Shown: positions 16,508-25,880, counted from the first letter of the stretch. The stretch: DNA of 64,000 nucleotides from [Bacteroides] pectinophilus (GCA_025146925.1 CP102260.1:2283389-2347388), one strand, 5' to 3'. Numbers and translations are program-made. Notes: a model not told the origin generated them from the letters alone.

Positions 16508-17194
16508 TTACTGTTCGTCTATATCTTCATGGCTTTCTGCAGCAGTAACCGTATCAGGCTCACTCTTATCCGCAAGTTCTATCTTGCTGATTGATACCTC
16601 ATATGCCACTCTCTTCTCTACCTCAGTCTCACTGATCTTCTTGGCATATTCACGGCTCTGGACTCTTCCCCATACAAGGAGATGTGCTCCAACCTCAAGA
16701 GAAGCTGCATATCGTGCATTACGTCCCCATGCGATACATGGAATGTAATCCGACTTACCGTAAGGTCTGTTGACAGCTATAAGGACATCTGCTATCTCTC
16801 TTCCGAGAGGCGTCTTTCTATAAATAGGAGGCTTGCAGATGAATCCGTCAAGATATATCTGATTCGACTTATTCTGCTCTTCCGGCTCTTCATCAACAAA
16901 CTGAAGCTCTCTGACAAATATTGAAAGCATAAGTCTGTTCTTTGTACCCTCATGCTTATTATATGATCTGAACTGGCCGATTACTTCAATCATCTTATCT
17001 CTGTAATCCTGTGTCACATCAATAAGTCTCTCCGAGATCATGAGAGGAATAACGTCTGCCATATTGCTCAGTCTGTTAACTGACACATTGACGATATAAA
17101 ATCCTTCCCCAAATACCTCATGACTGTACTGAAACTCAGATACGATTCTGCCAACAATACATACCTTGTTATTTTCTATTACCTTGTCTACCAT
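16508..17194 (-). CDS. SSB-like protein with two OB folds
   Basis: A 228-aa protein. Residues about 8-110 form one divergent OB-like segment (NNKVCIVGRIVSEFQYSH...). Residues about 120-215 form a second, clearer single-stranded-DNA-binding fold (DGFICKPPIYRKTPLGREIADVLIAVNR, YIPCIAWGRNARYA, LLVWGRVQSREY). The tail is acidic (SHEDIDEQ) but lacks the classic DDDIPF tip. AAGGGAGA before ATG 17194 sets the start; 17221 is rejected. Standard SSB is one OB fold of about 110 residues plus tail, so this is an atypical paralogue. It is not next to rpsF/rpsR, where the housekeeping ssb usually lies. Confidence 0.8.
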   Translation of the reverse strand: MVDKVIENNKVCIVGRIVSEFQYSHEVFGEGFYIVNVSVNRLSNMADVIPLMISERLIDVTQDYRDKMIEVIGQFRSYNKHEGTKNRLMLSIFVRELQFVDEEPEEQNKSNQIYLDGFICKPPIYRKTPLGREIADVLIAVNRPYGKSDYIPCIAWGRNARYAASLEVGAHLLVWGRVQSREYAKKISETEVEKRVAYEVSISKIELADKSEPDTVTAAESHEDIDEQ

Positions 17195-17391
17195 TTTGAT
17201 TTCTCCCTTCGTTCTTCTCATTCTACTATATTGCGCGCTTAATAAGCATATTCCAGATATAGTAGTTTTGTCTATAAAATCTTATCGACCATATTTGATA
17301 TAATACATCAAACACTCTACATATTGTAACATTTCACAAAATAATCACAAGTAAATTTTCGGTTAAGAATTTTAAATTTTAATAAAGCAAA

Positions 17392-17431
17392 AATCTCCTC
17401 ACACCAGTATTCACGCCATTGTGAGGAGATT
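17392..17431 (-). terminator. Intrinsic terminator of typA
   Basis: Perfect arms AATCTCCTCACA and TGTGAGGAGATT. On the minus strand the stem is followed by TTTTTGCTTTATT. It lies 35 bases after the typA stop. Confidence 0.88.
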
Positions 17432-17465
17432 ATCATGTTATATCTTATTAAAGTTTATACAATAA

Positions 17466-19292
17466 TTACTTGCGGTTAGCTCTGTAACGCTGTGTCGAAT
17501 CAAGTATCTTCTTGCGGATTCTAAGTGACTTAGGAGTTACTTCAAGAAGCTCATCCGTATCAATGTAGTCAAGTGCCTGCTCAAGGCTTAATATCTTAGG
17601 CGGTACAAGTCTGAGTGCCTCATCCGAACTTGAAGATCTTGTGTTGGTAAGATGCTTTGTCTTACATACGTTAACCTCAATATCCTCGGCACGTGGATTC
17701 TCACCAACTATCATTCCGGCATATACTTTCTCGCCAGGTCCGATGAAGAGCTGTCCACGCTCCTGTGCATTGAACAGACCATATGTTATTGCTTCGCCTG
17801 ACTCATAAGCTATAAGTGAACCCTGCTTTCTGTACTGGATATCACCCTTGTATTCTTCATAGCCCTCAAATGAAGTATTAAGAATACCATTACCCTTTGT
17901 ATCTGTCATGAACTCTCCACGATAACCTATAAGTCCTCTTGAAGGTATTGAGAACTGAAGTCTCGTATAACCGCCATTGATAGGTGTCATGCCAAGAAGT
18001 TCACCCTTACGCTGGCTGAGCTTCTGGATTACGTTTCCTGAGAATTCTTCAGGGACATCAACATACGCAAGCTCGATTGGTTCAAGCTTTCTTCCTCTCT
18101 CATCATAATGATAGAGAACCTCTGCCTTACTTACCGCAAATTCAAAGCCTTCACGTCGCATGTTCTCGATAAGTACCGAGAGGTGAAGCTCACCACGTCC
18201 TGATACCTTGAATGAATCCATTCCTTCATTCTCCTCAACACGAAGGCTGACATCTGTATTGAGCTCGCGGAAAAGTCTGTCTCTGATATGTCTTGATGTT
18301 ACAAACTTACCTTCCTGACCTGCGAGCGGACTGTCATTAACCATGAAATCCATAGACAGTGTAGGCTCTGAAATCTTCTGGAAAGGTATTGCCTCAGGGT
18401 TATCTACTGAGCAGATTGTATCACCGATTCGTATATCAGGAATACCTGAAATAGCTACGATAGAACCTATCTTAGCCTCGTTAACCTCTATCTTGTTAAG
18501 TCCCTCAAACTCATAGAGCTTGTTAATCTTAACTCTCTTGCGGAAATCAGGGTCATGGTGGTTAACAAGCATTACTTCCTGATTAACCTTGATTGAACCG
18601 TTATCAACCTTACCAACACCGATACGTCCTACATAGTCGTTATAATCAATCGTGCTTATAAGTACCTGTGTAGGTGCATCAGGGTCACCTTCAGGTGCCG
18701 GAATACTGTTGATAATTGTCTCAAACAAAGGTGTCATATCCTTACGCTCATCATCAAGATCAAGTACCGCAAATCCGGACTTTGCTGATGCAAATACAAA
18801 CGGACAGTCAAGCTGATCGTCATTAGCATCAAGATCGATAAATAGCTCAAGAATCTCATCTATTACTTCCTGAGGTCTCGCCTCAGGTCTGTCTATCTTA
18901 TTAATACATACAATAACCGAAAGATCAAGCTCAAGTGCTTTCTGAAGAACGAACTTTGTCTGAGGCATTACGCCTTCATATGCATCTACTACAAGGACAA
19001 CACCATTAACCATCTTGAGTACACGCTCTACCTCGCCACCAAAATCAGCATGTCCAGGAGTATCGATAATGTTAATCTTTGTTCCGTTATAATTAATGGC
19101 AGTGTTCTTAGATAAGATTGTGATACCCCTCTCACGCTCAATATCATTAGAGTCCATAACACGCTCTGCCACTTCCTGATTAGCACGGAATGTACCGCTC
19201 TGCTTAAGAAGCTGGTCTACAAGCGTTGTCTTACCATGGTCAACGTGGGCTATAATTGCAATGTTTCTTACGTCCTCGCGCTTAGTTCTCAT
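17466..19292 (-). CDS. typA: GTP-binding translation factor TypA/BipA
   Basis: A 608-aa translational GTPase related to EF-G and LepA that acts on the ribosome in 50S assembly and stress. G1 is AHVDHGKTT, the switch region is ERERGITI, G3 is [15 protein letters not shown]4 is NKID, and G5 is SAKSG. The C-terminal BipA-specific domain contains [17 protein letters not shown] and [18 protein letters not shown]. The open frame starts at 19343, but AAGGATT before ATG 19292 and the family N-terminus ([13 protein letters not shown]) fix the start. The gene stands alone on the minus strand with its own terminator. Confidence 0.97.
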   Translation of the reverse strand: MRTKREDVRNIAIIAHVDHGKTTLVDQLLKQSGTFRANQEVAERVMDSNDIERERGITILSKNTAINYNGTKINIIDTPGHADFGGEVERVLKMVNGVVLVVDAYEGVMPQTKFVLQKALELDLSVIVCINKIDRPEARPQEVIDEILELFIDLDANDDQLDCPFVFASAKSGFAVLDLDDERKDMTPLFETIINSIPAPEGDPDAPTQVLISTIDYNDYVGRIGVGKVDNGSIKVNQEVMLVNHHDPDFRKRVKINKLYEFEGLNKIEVNEAKIGSIVAISGIPDIRIGDTICSVDNPEAIPFQKISEPTLSMDFMVNDSPLAGQEGKFVTSRHIRDRLFRELNTDVSLRVEENEGMDSFKVSGRGELHLSVLIENMRREGFEFAVSKAEVLYHYDERGRKLEPIELAYVDVPEEFSGNVIQKLSQRKGELLGMTPINGGYTRLQFSIPSRGLIGYRGEFMTDTKGNGILNTSFEGYEEYKGDIQYRKQGSLIAYESGEAITYGLFNAQERGQLFIGPGEKVYAGMIVGENPRAEDIEVNVCKTKHLTNTRSSSSDEALRLVPPKILSLEQALDYIDTDELLEVTPKSLRIRKKILDSTQRYRANRK

Positions 19293-19356
19293 CTTTAATC
19301 CTTTCCTGCCCGGCTGAGGGCTTCCTATTAAAATAAATGTCAAATAAAAATATTTT

Positions 19357-19387
19357 TTGTAACTTTAATATTCTATCACACTATAAT
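19357..19387 (+). promoter_or_regulatory. Probable xpt promoter
   Basis: TTGTAA (19357-19362) and TATAAT (19382-19387) with a 19-bp spacer. The start of transcription near 19394 would give a leader of about 98 nt before the xpt ATG. Confidence 0.5.
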
Positions 19388-19401
19388 CGGATTGCAAGAA
19401 A

Positions 19402-19484
19402 AACTTACAAATTATTTTTTATTGCGAACGCTCCCCGTATGTGGTAAGTTATATTTTATACAGTTTTATCATTAACAGGAGCGT
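19402..19484 (+). ncRNA. Candidate cis-regulatory leader RNA of xpt-pbuX
   Basis: Two interleaved perfect 7-nt complementarities occur in the leader. AACTTAC (19402-19408) matches GTAAGTT (19444-19450). ACGCTCC (19428-19434), inside that loop, matches GGAGCGT (19478-19484), which contains the ribosome-binding site (AGGAG 19477-19481). If both form the RNA is an H-type pseudoknot that hides the ribosome site. The guanine-aptamer consensus expected upstream of many xpt genes was not found. This is structural inference only. Confidence 0.4.
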
Positions 19485-19491
19485 ACACGAT

Positions 19492-20073
19492 ATGAACTTT
19501 TTAGAAGAAAGAATTGCAAGGGACGGAATTGTAAAAGAAGGTAATGTGCTTAAGGTTGACAGCTTCCTTAACCACCAGATGGACATCAGGCTTTTCGATG
19601 AGATAGGCGCTGAATTCAAGCGTCGTTTTGCTGATGCCGGCATTAACAAGATTCTTACTATCGAAGCTTCAGGTATAGGCATTGCCTGCATTGCTGCCAG
19701 GCATTTTGACGTACCTGTTGTATTTGCCAAGAAATCAAAGAGCATTAATATAGAAGGAGAAGTATATGTTGCCGAGGTTGAATCATTCACCCACAAGTGT
19801 AAGAACAATGTTATTGTCTCCAAGAAGTTCTTAAACCCGGAAGACCGTGTGCTTATCATTGATGATTTTCTTGCCAACGGATGCGCCCTTCAGGGTCTTA
19901 TCTCTATTGTGAATGAATCCGGAGCAACCGTTGAAGGCATTGGTATTGCAATTGAAAAAGGCTTCCAGCCAGGCGGCAGAATCATCCGCAATCTCGGATA
20001 CCACCTTGAGTCTCTTGCAATTGTTGACAGCATGAATGCAGAAGACGGAACAATCAGCTTCAGAGAACAGTAA
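19492..20073 (+). CDS. xpt: Xanthine phosphoribosyltransferase
   Basis: A 193-aa purine salvage enzyme converting xanthine and PRPP to XMP. The match to bacterial Xpt runs from [12 protein letters not shown] through [30 protein letters not shown] and the PRPP-binding loop [14 protein letters not shown] to the C-terminal [15 protein letters not shown] at 19477-19481 sets ATG 19492; an upstream in-frame GTG at 19441 lacks a ribosome site. It is followed 35 bases later by a xanthine permease gene, the xpt-pbuX arrangement of Bacillus subtilis. Its ribosome site can be sequestered by the leader RNA described above. Confidence 0.95.
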   Translation: MNFLEERIARDGIVKEGNVLKVDSFLNHQMDIRLFDEIGAEFKRRFADAGINKILTIEASGIGIACIAARHFDVPVVFAKKSKSINIEGEVYVAEVESFTHKCKNNVIVSKKFLNPEDRVLIIDDFLANGCALQGLISIVNESGATVEGIGIAIEKGFQPGGRIIRNLGYHLESLAIVDSMNAEDGTISFREQ

Positions 20074-20108
20074 TCACTATTATATTAATACACACGGAGA
20101 ATAATTCA

Positions 20109-21482
20109 ATGGATGATAAAATCAAAAACAAATCTAATAATTCAAATACTTCAAATACTTCGATAGATAATCTCTACAGGCTTGACGGCAGGGTATCCAT
20201 ACAACAGGCGGTTCCTTTTGGACTGCAGCACATTCTTGCCATGTTTGTAGCCAATATTGCTCCTATATTTATAGTAGCAGGTGCCAGCGGTCTGACAACC
20301 GAACAGTCGGCAATGCTTATCCAGAGTGCAATGCTTATTGCCGGAATAGGTACTCTTATCCAGCTGTTTCCTATATTCCGGTTAGGCTCAGGTCTTCCTA
20401 TAGTAATGGGTATCAGCTTTACATTTGTTTCAATATTCTGTTATATCGGGCCGGTCTACGGTTATAATGCAATTGTAGGTGCCGTGCTTATCGGCGGTCT
20501 GATAGAAGGCTGTCTAGGTCTGTTTGCCCGGTACTGGATTAAGCTCATCACTCCTATCGTGGCTGCAAGTGTTGTTACGGCAATCGGATTCTCACTGCTG
20601 TCTGTTGGTGCTTCTTCATTCGGAGGCGGCAGCGGAAGTGAGGCTTTCGGTTCCGCAACCAACTGGATTCTCGGAAGTATAACTCTTATCTGCTGTATAC
20701 TCTTTAATATATTTGCAAAATCATACCTTAAGCAGCTTTCAGTCCTCTTCGGCCTTGTTGTCGGTTATATTATCGCCATATTCCTCGGTGTTGTTGATTT
20801 CTCTGCACTGCATGGAAGCGCAATTATTGCATTACCGTCAATTATGCCTTTCAAGCCTGAATTCAATCTGAACGCCATTGTGTCGGTAACACTGATATTC
20901 CTTGTATCTGCAACAGAGACAATCGGCGATACATCCGCTCTTGCAGCCACAGGTCTCGGACGCGATGCTACACTTAAGGAGACATCAGGTTCAATTGCCT
21001 GTGACGGATTCATAAGTGCTCTCTCGTCAGTATTCGGCTGCCTGCCTATAACATCATTCAGCCAGAATGTAGGTCTTGTAGCCATGACTAAGGTAGTTAA
21101 CCGTTTTGCGATTGCAACAGGTGCCGTAATTATGATTCTTGCCGGTGTATTCCCGATTCTCGGTTCACTGCTTGCCACACTTCCTGACGCGGTGCTTGGC
21201 GGTTGTACGATAATGATGTTCGGCAATATTGTAATCAGTGGTCTGCAGATGATCAGCAAATGCGGCTATACACAGCGCAATATTACCATTGCTGCCCTGT
21301 CACTGAGTGTCGGAATCGGCTTCACACAGGTACCTGAGATATTTGACATATTCCCTCATATCATCAGGACGGTATTTGCAGAGAACTGTGTTGCGGTTGT
21401 ATTCATTGTGGCTATAATTCTCAACCTTGTGCTTCCTAAGAATATGGAGGCAGCGGCGGCTTCAAAAGAGGCTTCAAAATAA
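20109..21482 (+). CDS. pbuX: Xanthine permease, NCS2 (uracil/xanthine) family
   Basis: A 457-aa membrane transporter of the nucleobase-cation symporter 2 family with about 14 TM segments. Family motifs include QAVPFGLQHILAMFVANIAPI near the N-terminus, the SATETIGDTSALA segment carrying the substrate-binding Glu, and GCLPITSFSQNVGLVAMT. Coupling to xpt in one operon points to xanthine (or guanine/xanthine) uptake. The C-terminus is short and cytoplasmic (NMEAAAASKEASK). A strong bidirectional terminator follows. CGGAGAA precedes the ATG. Confidence 0.92.
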   Translation: MDDKIKNKSNNSNTSNTSIDNLYRLDGRVSIQQAVPFGLQHILAMFVANIAPIFIVAGASGLTTEQSAMLIQSAMLIAGIGTLIQLFPIFRLGSGLPIVMGISFTFVSIFCYIGPVYGYNAIVGAVLIGGLIEGCLGLFARYWIKLITPIVAASVVTAIGFSLLSVGASSFGGGSGSEAFGSATNWILGSITLICCILFNIFAKSYLKQLSVLFGLVVGYIIAIFLGVVDFSALHGSAIIALPSIMPFKPEFNLNAIVSVTLIFLVSATETIGDTSALAATGLGRDATLKETSGSIACDGFISALSSVFGCLPITSFSQNVGLVAMTKVVNRFAIATGAVIMILAGVFPILGSLLATLPDAVLGGCTIMMFGNIVISGLQMISKCGYTQRNITIAALSLSVGIGFTQVPEIFDIFPHIIRTVFAENCVAVVFIVAIILNLVLPKNMEAAAASKEASK

Positions 21483-21510
21483 TCGGAATTTTTATAAGAT
21501 ATAAAATATA

Positions 21511-21570
21511 ATCAAAAAGCACCACCATCCCGGCACAAAGCAAGTGCTTCAGATGGTGGTGCTTTTTGAT
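21511..21570. terminator. Bidirectional terminator between pbuX and thrS
   Basis: Perfect 18-bp arms, ATCAAAAAGCACCACCAT and its complement, with a 24-nt loop. A-run and T-run are built into the arms, so it works for both convergent operons. Confidence 0.9.
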
Positions 21571-21598
21571 TTATCTTATTAATGAATCAGTGAACCGA

Positions 21599-23356
21599 TT
21601 AGTGAACCTTGTTCTTAATCTCGCTGTCTATCTTCTCTACAAACTCATCAAGTCCGAGTACTGTTGTGTCTGCCTCTCCGTGAAGTCTGTATGATACAGT
21701 TCTGTCCTCCTTCTCGTTAAAGCCGATAACAAGAAGATACGGAACCTTCTGGATCTGACCCTCACGCATACGGTAGCCAAGCTTCTCGCCTCTGTCATCA
21801 AGTTCAACTCTTACATTCTTTTCTTCAAGAGCGCTGCAGATCTCATGTGCATATTCCATAAGCTCTTCGTTGTCTGTCTTAACAGGCATTACTCTTACCT
21901 GGACAGGTGCAAGCCATGTAGGAAGGTTGCCCTTTGTCTCCTCAAGGATGTAAGCCATGAATCTGTCAAGTGAACCGAGTATTGCTCTGTGAAGAACTAC
22001 AGGTGTCTTCTTCTCGCCATCCTTATCAATGTATGTCAGATTAAACTTAGCAGGGAGACAGAAATCAAGCTGGCATGTTGAAAGCGTATATTCATTACCT
22101 ACTGCCGGCTTAACATTAACATCAAGCTTAGGTCCGTAGAATGCAGCCTCACCAATCTCCTCAGTATATTCAATTCCAAGATCGTTAAGAACTGTTCTGA
22201 GGGCATCCTCTGCCTTGTTCCACATCTCATCATCATCATGGTACTTAACCTTGTCTGCAGGGTCCCTGAGTGAAAGTACGCAGCGGTAATCTGTAATGCC
22301 AAAATCCTTGTATGTGCTGAAGATAAGGTCAACTACCCGCTTGAATTCATCCTCTATCTGCTCAGGTGTTACAAAGATGTGTGCATCATTCTGGCAGAAA
22401 TGTCTGCCTCTCTCAATTCCCTTAAGAGTACCGCTTGACTCATATCTGAAGTCATGTGCTATCTCACCGATTCTGATAGGAAGATCCTTGTATGAGTGCA
22501 TTCTGTTAGCATATATCATCATATGGTGAGGGCAGTTCATAGGTCTTAATACAAATGACTCACCGTCAACATCCATTGCAGGGAACATATTCTCCTTGTA
22601 ATGATCCCAGTGTCCTGATGTCTTGTAAAGGTTAACTGTACCGATACATGGTGTCATAACATGAAGGTATCCAAGCTTTCTTTCCTTGTCCTTAATGTAA
22701 TTCTCAAGCTCCTGCCATATTACATATCCCTTTGGAAGGAACATTGGAAGACCGCGTCCGATAAGGTCATCTACCATGAAAAGTCCCATGTCCTTACCAA
22801 TCTTTCTGTGGTCTCTCTCCTTAGCCTCCTCAAGAAGCTGAAGATGTGCCTCGAGTTCTTCCGGTGTAGGAAAACATACACCGTAGATTCTCTGAAGAAC
22901 CTTATTATTGCTGTCACCCTTCCAGTAAGCACCCGAATGTCTTATAAGCTTAAAGTTACGGCAAAGCTTTACATTGTCAACATGAGGTCCGCGGCAGAGG
23001 TCTGTAAAATCTCCCTGCTCGTAGCATGTGATATTCCCATCCTCAAGATTATTAATCAGGTCAATCTTATATTCGTCATCCTTGAACATCTCAAGGGCTT
23101 CTTCCTTGGAAATCTCTTTTCTGATAATCTTCTTGCCTGTCTTGGCAATCTTCTTCATCTCTTTTTCGATTGCTGCAATGTCCTCATCCCTGATTACATC
23201 ATCACCGAGGTCCACATCATAATAAAAGCCTTCCGCAACTACAGGACCAACCCAGAACTTAGCCTGTGGGTAGAGATGCTTAATAGCCTGTGCCATAAGA
23301 TGCGCACATGAATGATTGAGTGTGTTAAGATTCTCATCTTCCTTAAAATTAACCAT
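21599..23356 (-). CDS. thrS: Threonyl-tRNA synthetase lacking the N-terminal TGS domain
   Basis: A 585-aa class II synthetase charging tRNA-Thr. The editing (N2/SAD) domain begins almost at the start with HSCAH (HxxxH) and includes the TDLCRGPHV Cys/His set. The catalytic core carries FVLRPMNCPHH (zinc Cys), HDFRYESSGTLKGIERGRHF (motif 2) and VVLHRAILGSLDRFMAYI (motif 3). The anticodon domain follows (VRVMPVK, RDDRGEKLGYR-like DDRGEKLGYRMREGQ). Canonical ThrS is about 640 aa with a TGS domain first; here AAGGAGAAGG precedes the ATG directly, so the absence is genuine. A Thr T-box controls it. Confidence 0.97.
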   Translation of the reverse strand: MVNFKEDENLNTLNHSCAHLMAQAIKHLYPQAKFWVGPVVAEGFYYDVDLGDDVIRDEDIAAIEKEMKKIAKTGKKIIRKEISKEEALEMFKDDEYKIDLINNLEDGNITCYEQGDFTDLCRGPHVDNVKLCRNFKLIRHSGAYWKGDSNNKVLQRIYGVCFPTPEELEAHLQLLEEAKERDHRKIGKDMGLFMVDDLIGRGLPMFLPKGYVIWQELENYIKDKERKLGYLHVMTPCIGTVNLYKTSGHWDHYKENMFPAMDVDGESFVLRPMNCPHHMMIYANRMHSYKDLPIRIGEIAHDFRYESSGTLKGIERGRHFCQNDAHIFVTPEQIEDEFKRVVDLIFSTYKDFGITDYRCVLSLRDPADKVKYHDDDEMWNKAEDALRTVLNDLGIEYTEEIGEAAFYGPKLDVNVKPAVGNEYTLSTCQLDFCLPAKFNLTYIDKDGEKKTPVVLHRAILGSLDRFMAYILEETKGNLPTWLAPVQVRVMPVKTDNEELMEYAHEICSALEEKNVRVELDDRGEKLGYRMREGQIQKVPYLLVIGFNEKEDRTVSYRLHGEADTTVLGLDEFVEKIDSEIKNKVH

Positions 23357-23396
23357 TGTCCTTCTCCTTTATATGTTAATAATGTTATTCATATTG

Positions 23397-23664
23397 AAAA
23401 AAGCACCCTCAGATATGCCGGCTAAGACTTGCTTAGCCTGATCTACCTAAGGGTGCCTGCACACGGTTCCACCTTATATTTCACTCTTGGCTTATAACGC
23501 AGCTACACGGTAACGCTTCAAAATCGTTCATGCCCTGATTCCTTCTACGCACAGCTCGAGAATGGTCTTCATGTACAATCTCCATAAGCAGCTTACACCA
23601 ACTGCTGCCCTCTCTGAATGGTTCACGCACACTACTGTTTCTGTCATCGCTTTTTCAATATTCT
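23397..23664 (-). promoter_or_regulatory. T-box riboswitch (Thr) of thrS
   Basis: Minus strand shows Stem I elements (GACAG, AGTAG, AGAGGGCAGCAG, GGTG loop), then a specifier region GAAGACCATT with ACC (Thr codon, 23566-23564), the T-box sequence AAGGTGGAACCGTG (23474-23461), and a terminator GCACCCT...AGGGTGC followed by T6 (23456-23397). Uncharged tRNA-Thr should stabilise the antiterminator. The specifier fits the downstream gene. Confidence 0.94.
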
Positions 23665-23670
23665 TGCGTT

Positions 23671-23699
23671 ATTGTACCACGGTCAATGCAAATAAACAA
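23671..23699 (-). promoter_or_regulatory. Promoter of the thrS T-box transcript
   Basis: TTGTTT (23699-23694), 17-bp spacer, TACAAT (23676-23671) on the minus strand, positioned just before Stem I. Confidence 0.65.
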
Positions 23700-23715
23700 T
23701 ACCATTTTTTGTTTT

Positions 23716-24924
23716 TTATCTGCCGTACTGCATTCTCCAGTCAATACATCTCTGTAGGTAATTGATGTACTCCGGATTCTTGCACATTCCTTTGCCTGTT
23801 GTATCAGATATCTTGGCGACATCCATACCGTTGCATGCCGTTGTCTTCATGACAATGTTAAGTGCCGGCACGTCAGTATCATTTGCAATATATGTTCCTA
23901 TTCCAAATGCAACCTTCGCTCTGTCCTTAAAGTATGAATTAAGCTTATCAGCTCTCTCAAAATCAAGGCTGTCACTGAATAACAGTGTCTTTCCTCTGTG
24001 GTCTATTCCAAGACTCTTATAATGCTCAATCATCTTATCTCCCCACTCATATGGGTCTCCGCTGTCATGTCTTACTCCTGAGAACAGAGTTGCATATGTA
24101 AGCTGGAAGTCCTTGAGGAAACAGTCTGTTGTGATTGCATCAGTAAGCGCTATACCATTCAGCACTCCATATTCTCTTACCCATGCATCAAGTGCATACC
24201 AGTTCGAGTATGCCGGATTATGCTTGTGGTTGCCCTGTCCCACACACATAATCCACTCATGTGCCATCGTTCCTACCGGAGTAAGGCCGAACTTTTTGGC
24301 AAGATATACATTGGATGTTCCGACAAATGCAGATGCAGGATACTTCACGCCGCTAAGCTTCTGTATTGCAAGCTCCTGCGCTTCTGACGAAAGTCTCCTT
24401 CTGAGACCGAATTCGCTGAAGGAACCGAGATTATACTCACCGCTGAAAAGCTTATTGACCTTGTCATCAAGTCTCTTCTTGAAGCTTTCAAACAGCTCGT
24501 CATAACTGTACTGCATTCTGAAATAGACTTCATTTACAATTGCAAGTGTAGGTATCTCATACATTGACGTATTAAGCCATGTACCCTTAGTCTCGATTGC
24601 AAGTCCGCACTCAGCATCCGACGTAATCTCAAAATCCTCAAATCTCGGCTGCCATAATCTGAGGAAATCAATATAGCTTCCCTTAATCCATTTTACATTA
24701 TTGAGGTATTCAAGCTCCTCCTCTGTAAATCTGAGTGAGCAGTACGCCTTAATCTGCTCCTTTATCTCATCAACCATCTCATCCGTAAAATGCACATCCT
24801 CATTGCGGCATTTGAATGACCATGTTGTCTTATAATCACTGAACTGATGATAAATAGCCTGACCCATGCTGAACTTATACATATCTGTCTCTAAAAGACT
24901 TACAATAACCTGATTTAATCTCAT
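23716..24924 (-). CDS. pncB: Nicotinate phosphoribosyltransferase
   Basis: A 402-aa enzyme of NAD salvage joining nicotinate and PRPP to nicotinate mononucleotide, with ATP. The N-terminus SLLETDMYKFSMGQAIYHQF is a NAPRT signature. GTMAHEWIM and FSGVRHDSGDPYEWGDKM hold the phosphorylatable His and phosphate-binding residues. A TNVY/GTSN segment, here VGTSNVYLA, is also conserved. The start codon overlaps the stop of the upstream Nudix regulator gene by four bases (ATGA type), so the two are translationally coupled. The pairing supports regulation by NAD or ADP-ribose status. Confidence 0.96.
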   Translation of the reverse strand: MRLNQVIVSLLETDMYKFSMGQAIYHQFSDYKTTWSFKCRNEDVHFTDEMVDEIKEQIKAYCSLRFTEEELEYLNNVKWIKGSYIDFLRLWQPRFEDFEITSDAECGLAIETKGTWLNTSMYEIPTLAIVNEVYFRMQYSYDELFESFKKRLDDKVNKLFSGEYNLGSFSEFGLRRRLSSEAQELAIQKLSGVKYPASAFVGTSNVYLAKKFGLTPVGTMAHEWIMCVGQGNHKHNPAYSNWYALDAWVREYGVLNGIALTDAITTDCFLKDFQLTYATLFSGVRHDSGDPYEWGDKMIEHYKSLGIDHRGKTLLFSDSLDFERADKLNSYFKDRAKVAFGIGTYIANDTDVPALNIVMKTTACNGMDVAKISDTTGKGMCKNPEYINYLQRCIDWRMQYGR

Positions 24925-25754
24925 ACTAATCCTCCATTATATCTGTACAAAGCCGATGACTTTCTCCCTGTAATTGAAATACCCTTTTTATCAAGGAGCA
25001 TTACCTTATCAACTATCTTATCCCTGAAATTAGCCTTATACAGCTTCTTTCCGAGAATAATCTCATATACCCTCTGAAGATCCGGAAGTGTGAACTCCTT
25101 AGCCATAAGATTGAATACAACATCCGAATACTCTGCCTTATTCCTAAGACGCATCAGGCCCTCAAGAATTATCTGTGCATGATCAAATGCAAGCTTCTCC
25201 TCTCCGACTGCTTCGGGTACATAATTTTTCACCTTGATGACACCATTTTTGAATATCTTCTTCTTAAGTGAATATTCAATGTGTATGCCCCTTCCCTCAT
25301 TGCTGAAAATGAGGCTTCTTTCTGTCATCCTGATATCAAACCAAAGCGCATCCTTGGCATCATCTCCGGCTCTTACCATCGATTCAACATTCTTAAGTGG
25401 GACAAGTGCCATGTATGCAATATCAATAACACGCATTCTCGGATCTCTGTCCGGCTGGCTCATGGTATATATCTGTTCAAGATAAATATCCTTAAGCCCT
25501 GTCTCCTCTTCAAGCTCCCTGCATGCAGCTTCATATGCCGACTCGTCTATTCCGACAAAGCCTCCCGGAAGCGCCCAGCAGTCGATATACGGATGATTAC
25601 GTCTTTGTACCAGCAGTGTCCTGAGGCTTCCGAGCGACTTGTCCATCGCAAGTATCATCATATCAACCGATACGGAAGGTCTGTCATAATCACCCGGACA
25701 ATACTGCTCAAGGAATTCCTTCTCCGTAAGTCCGTCCGCATTGCGCTTTTCCAT
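24921..25754 (-). CDS. nrtR: NrtR-type Nudix transcriptional regulator of NAD metabolism
   Basis: A 277-aa protein. The N-terminal Nudix-like domain (residues about 28-160) has the box GGFVGIDESAYEAACRELEEETG. The C-terminal winged helix-turn-helix (about 190-277) contains FTLPDLQRVYEIILGKKLYKANFRDKIV. This two-domain design is that of NrtR, an ADP-ribose-responsive repressor of NAD synthesis genes. The Nudix box keeps most catalytic residues (REL.EETG), so ADP-ribose hydrolysis cannot be excluded. It is the first gene of a two-gene operon with pncB. A candidate autoregulatory operator sits over the promoter at 25773-25830. Confidence 0.88.
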   Translation of the reverse strand: MEKRNADGLTEKEFLEQYCPGDYDRPSVSVDMMILAMDKSLGSLRTLLVQRRNHPYIDCWALPGGFVGIDESAYEAACRELEEETGLKDIYLEQIYTMSQPDRDPRMRVIDIAYMALVPLKNVESMVRAGDDAKDALWFDIRMTERSLIFSNEGRGIHIEYSLKKKIFKNGVIKVKNYVPEAVGEEKLAFDHAQIILEGLMRLRNKAEYSDVVFNLMAKEFTLPDLQRVYEIILGKKLYKANFRDKIVDKVMLLDKKGISITGRKSSALYRYNGGLV

Positions 25755-25772
25755 TCAAATCTCCTTTCGTAA

Positions 25773-25830
25773 AAGTATTTATTTACTACTTATGTTTTAT
25801 ATTATTACTACTCTTTGCGGCATATGTCAA
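25773..25830 (-). promoter_or_regulatory. nrtR-pncB promoter and candidate NrtR operator
   Basis: TTGACA (25830-25825), 17 bp, TAATAA (25807-25802). Over and after the start site lie two direct copies of AGTAGTAA (25812-25805 and 25790-25783), 22 bp apart, and an imperfect palindrome AAGTA-N9-TACTT (25791-25773). Two helical turns of spacing fit dimer binding on one DNA face. That NrtR binds here is inferred from position. Confidence 0.6.
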
Positions 25831-25880
25831 CACTTTACGTTGAAAAAGTTGTTTTTTGCTACTTTTAATTCATAAAAATA

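Noticed and set aside
19357-19491. A guanine/xanthine purine riboswitch upstream of xpt
   Set aside because: The conserved junction and loop sequences of the purine aptamer are not present on the coding strand; only the alternative pairings described were seen.
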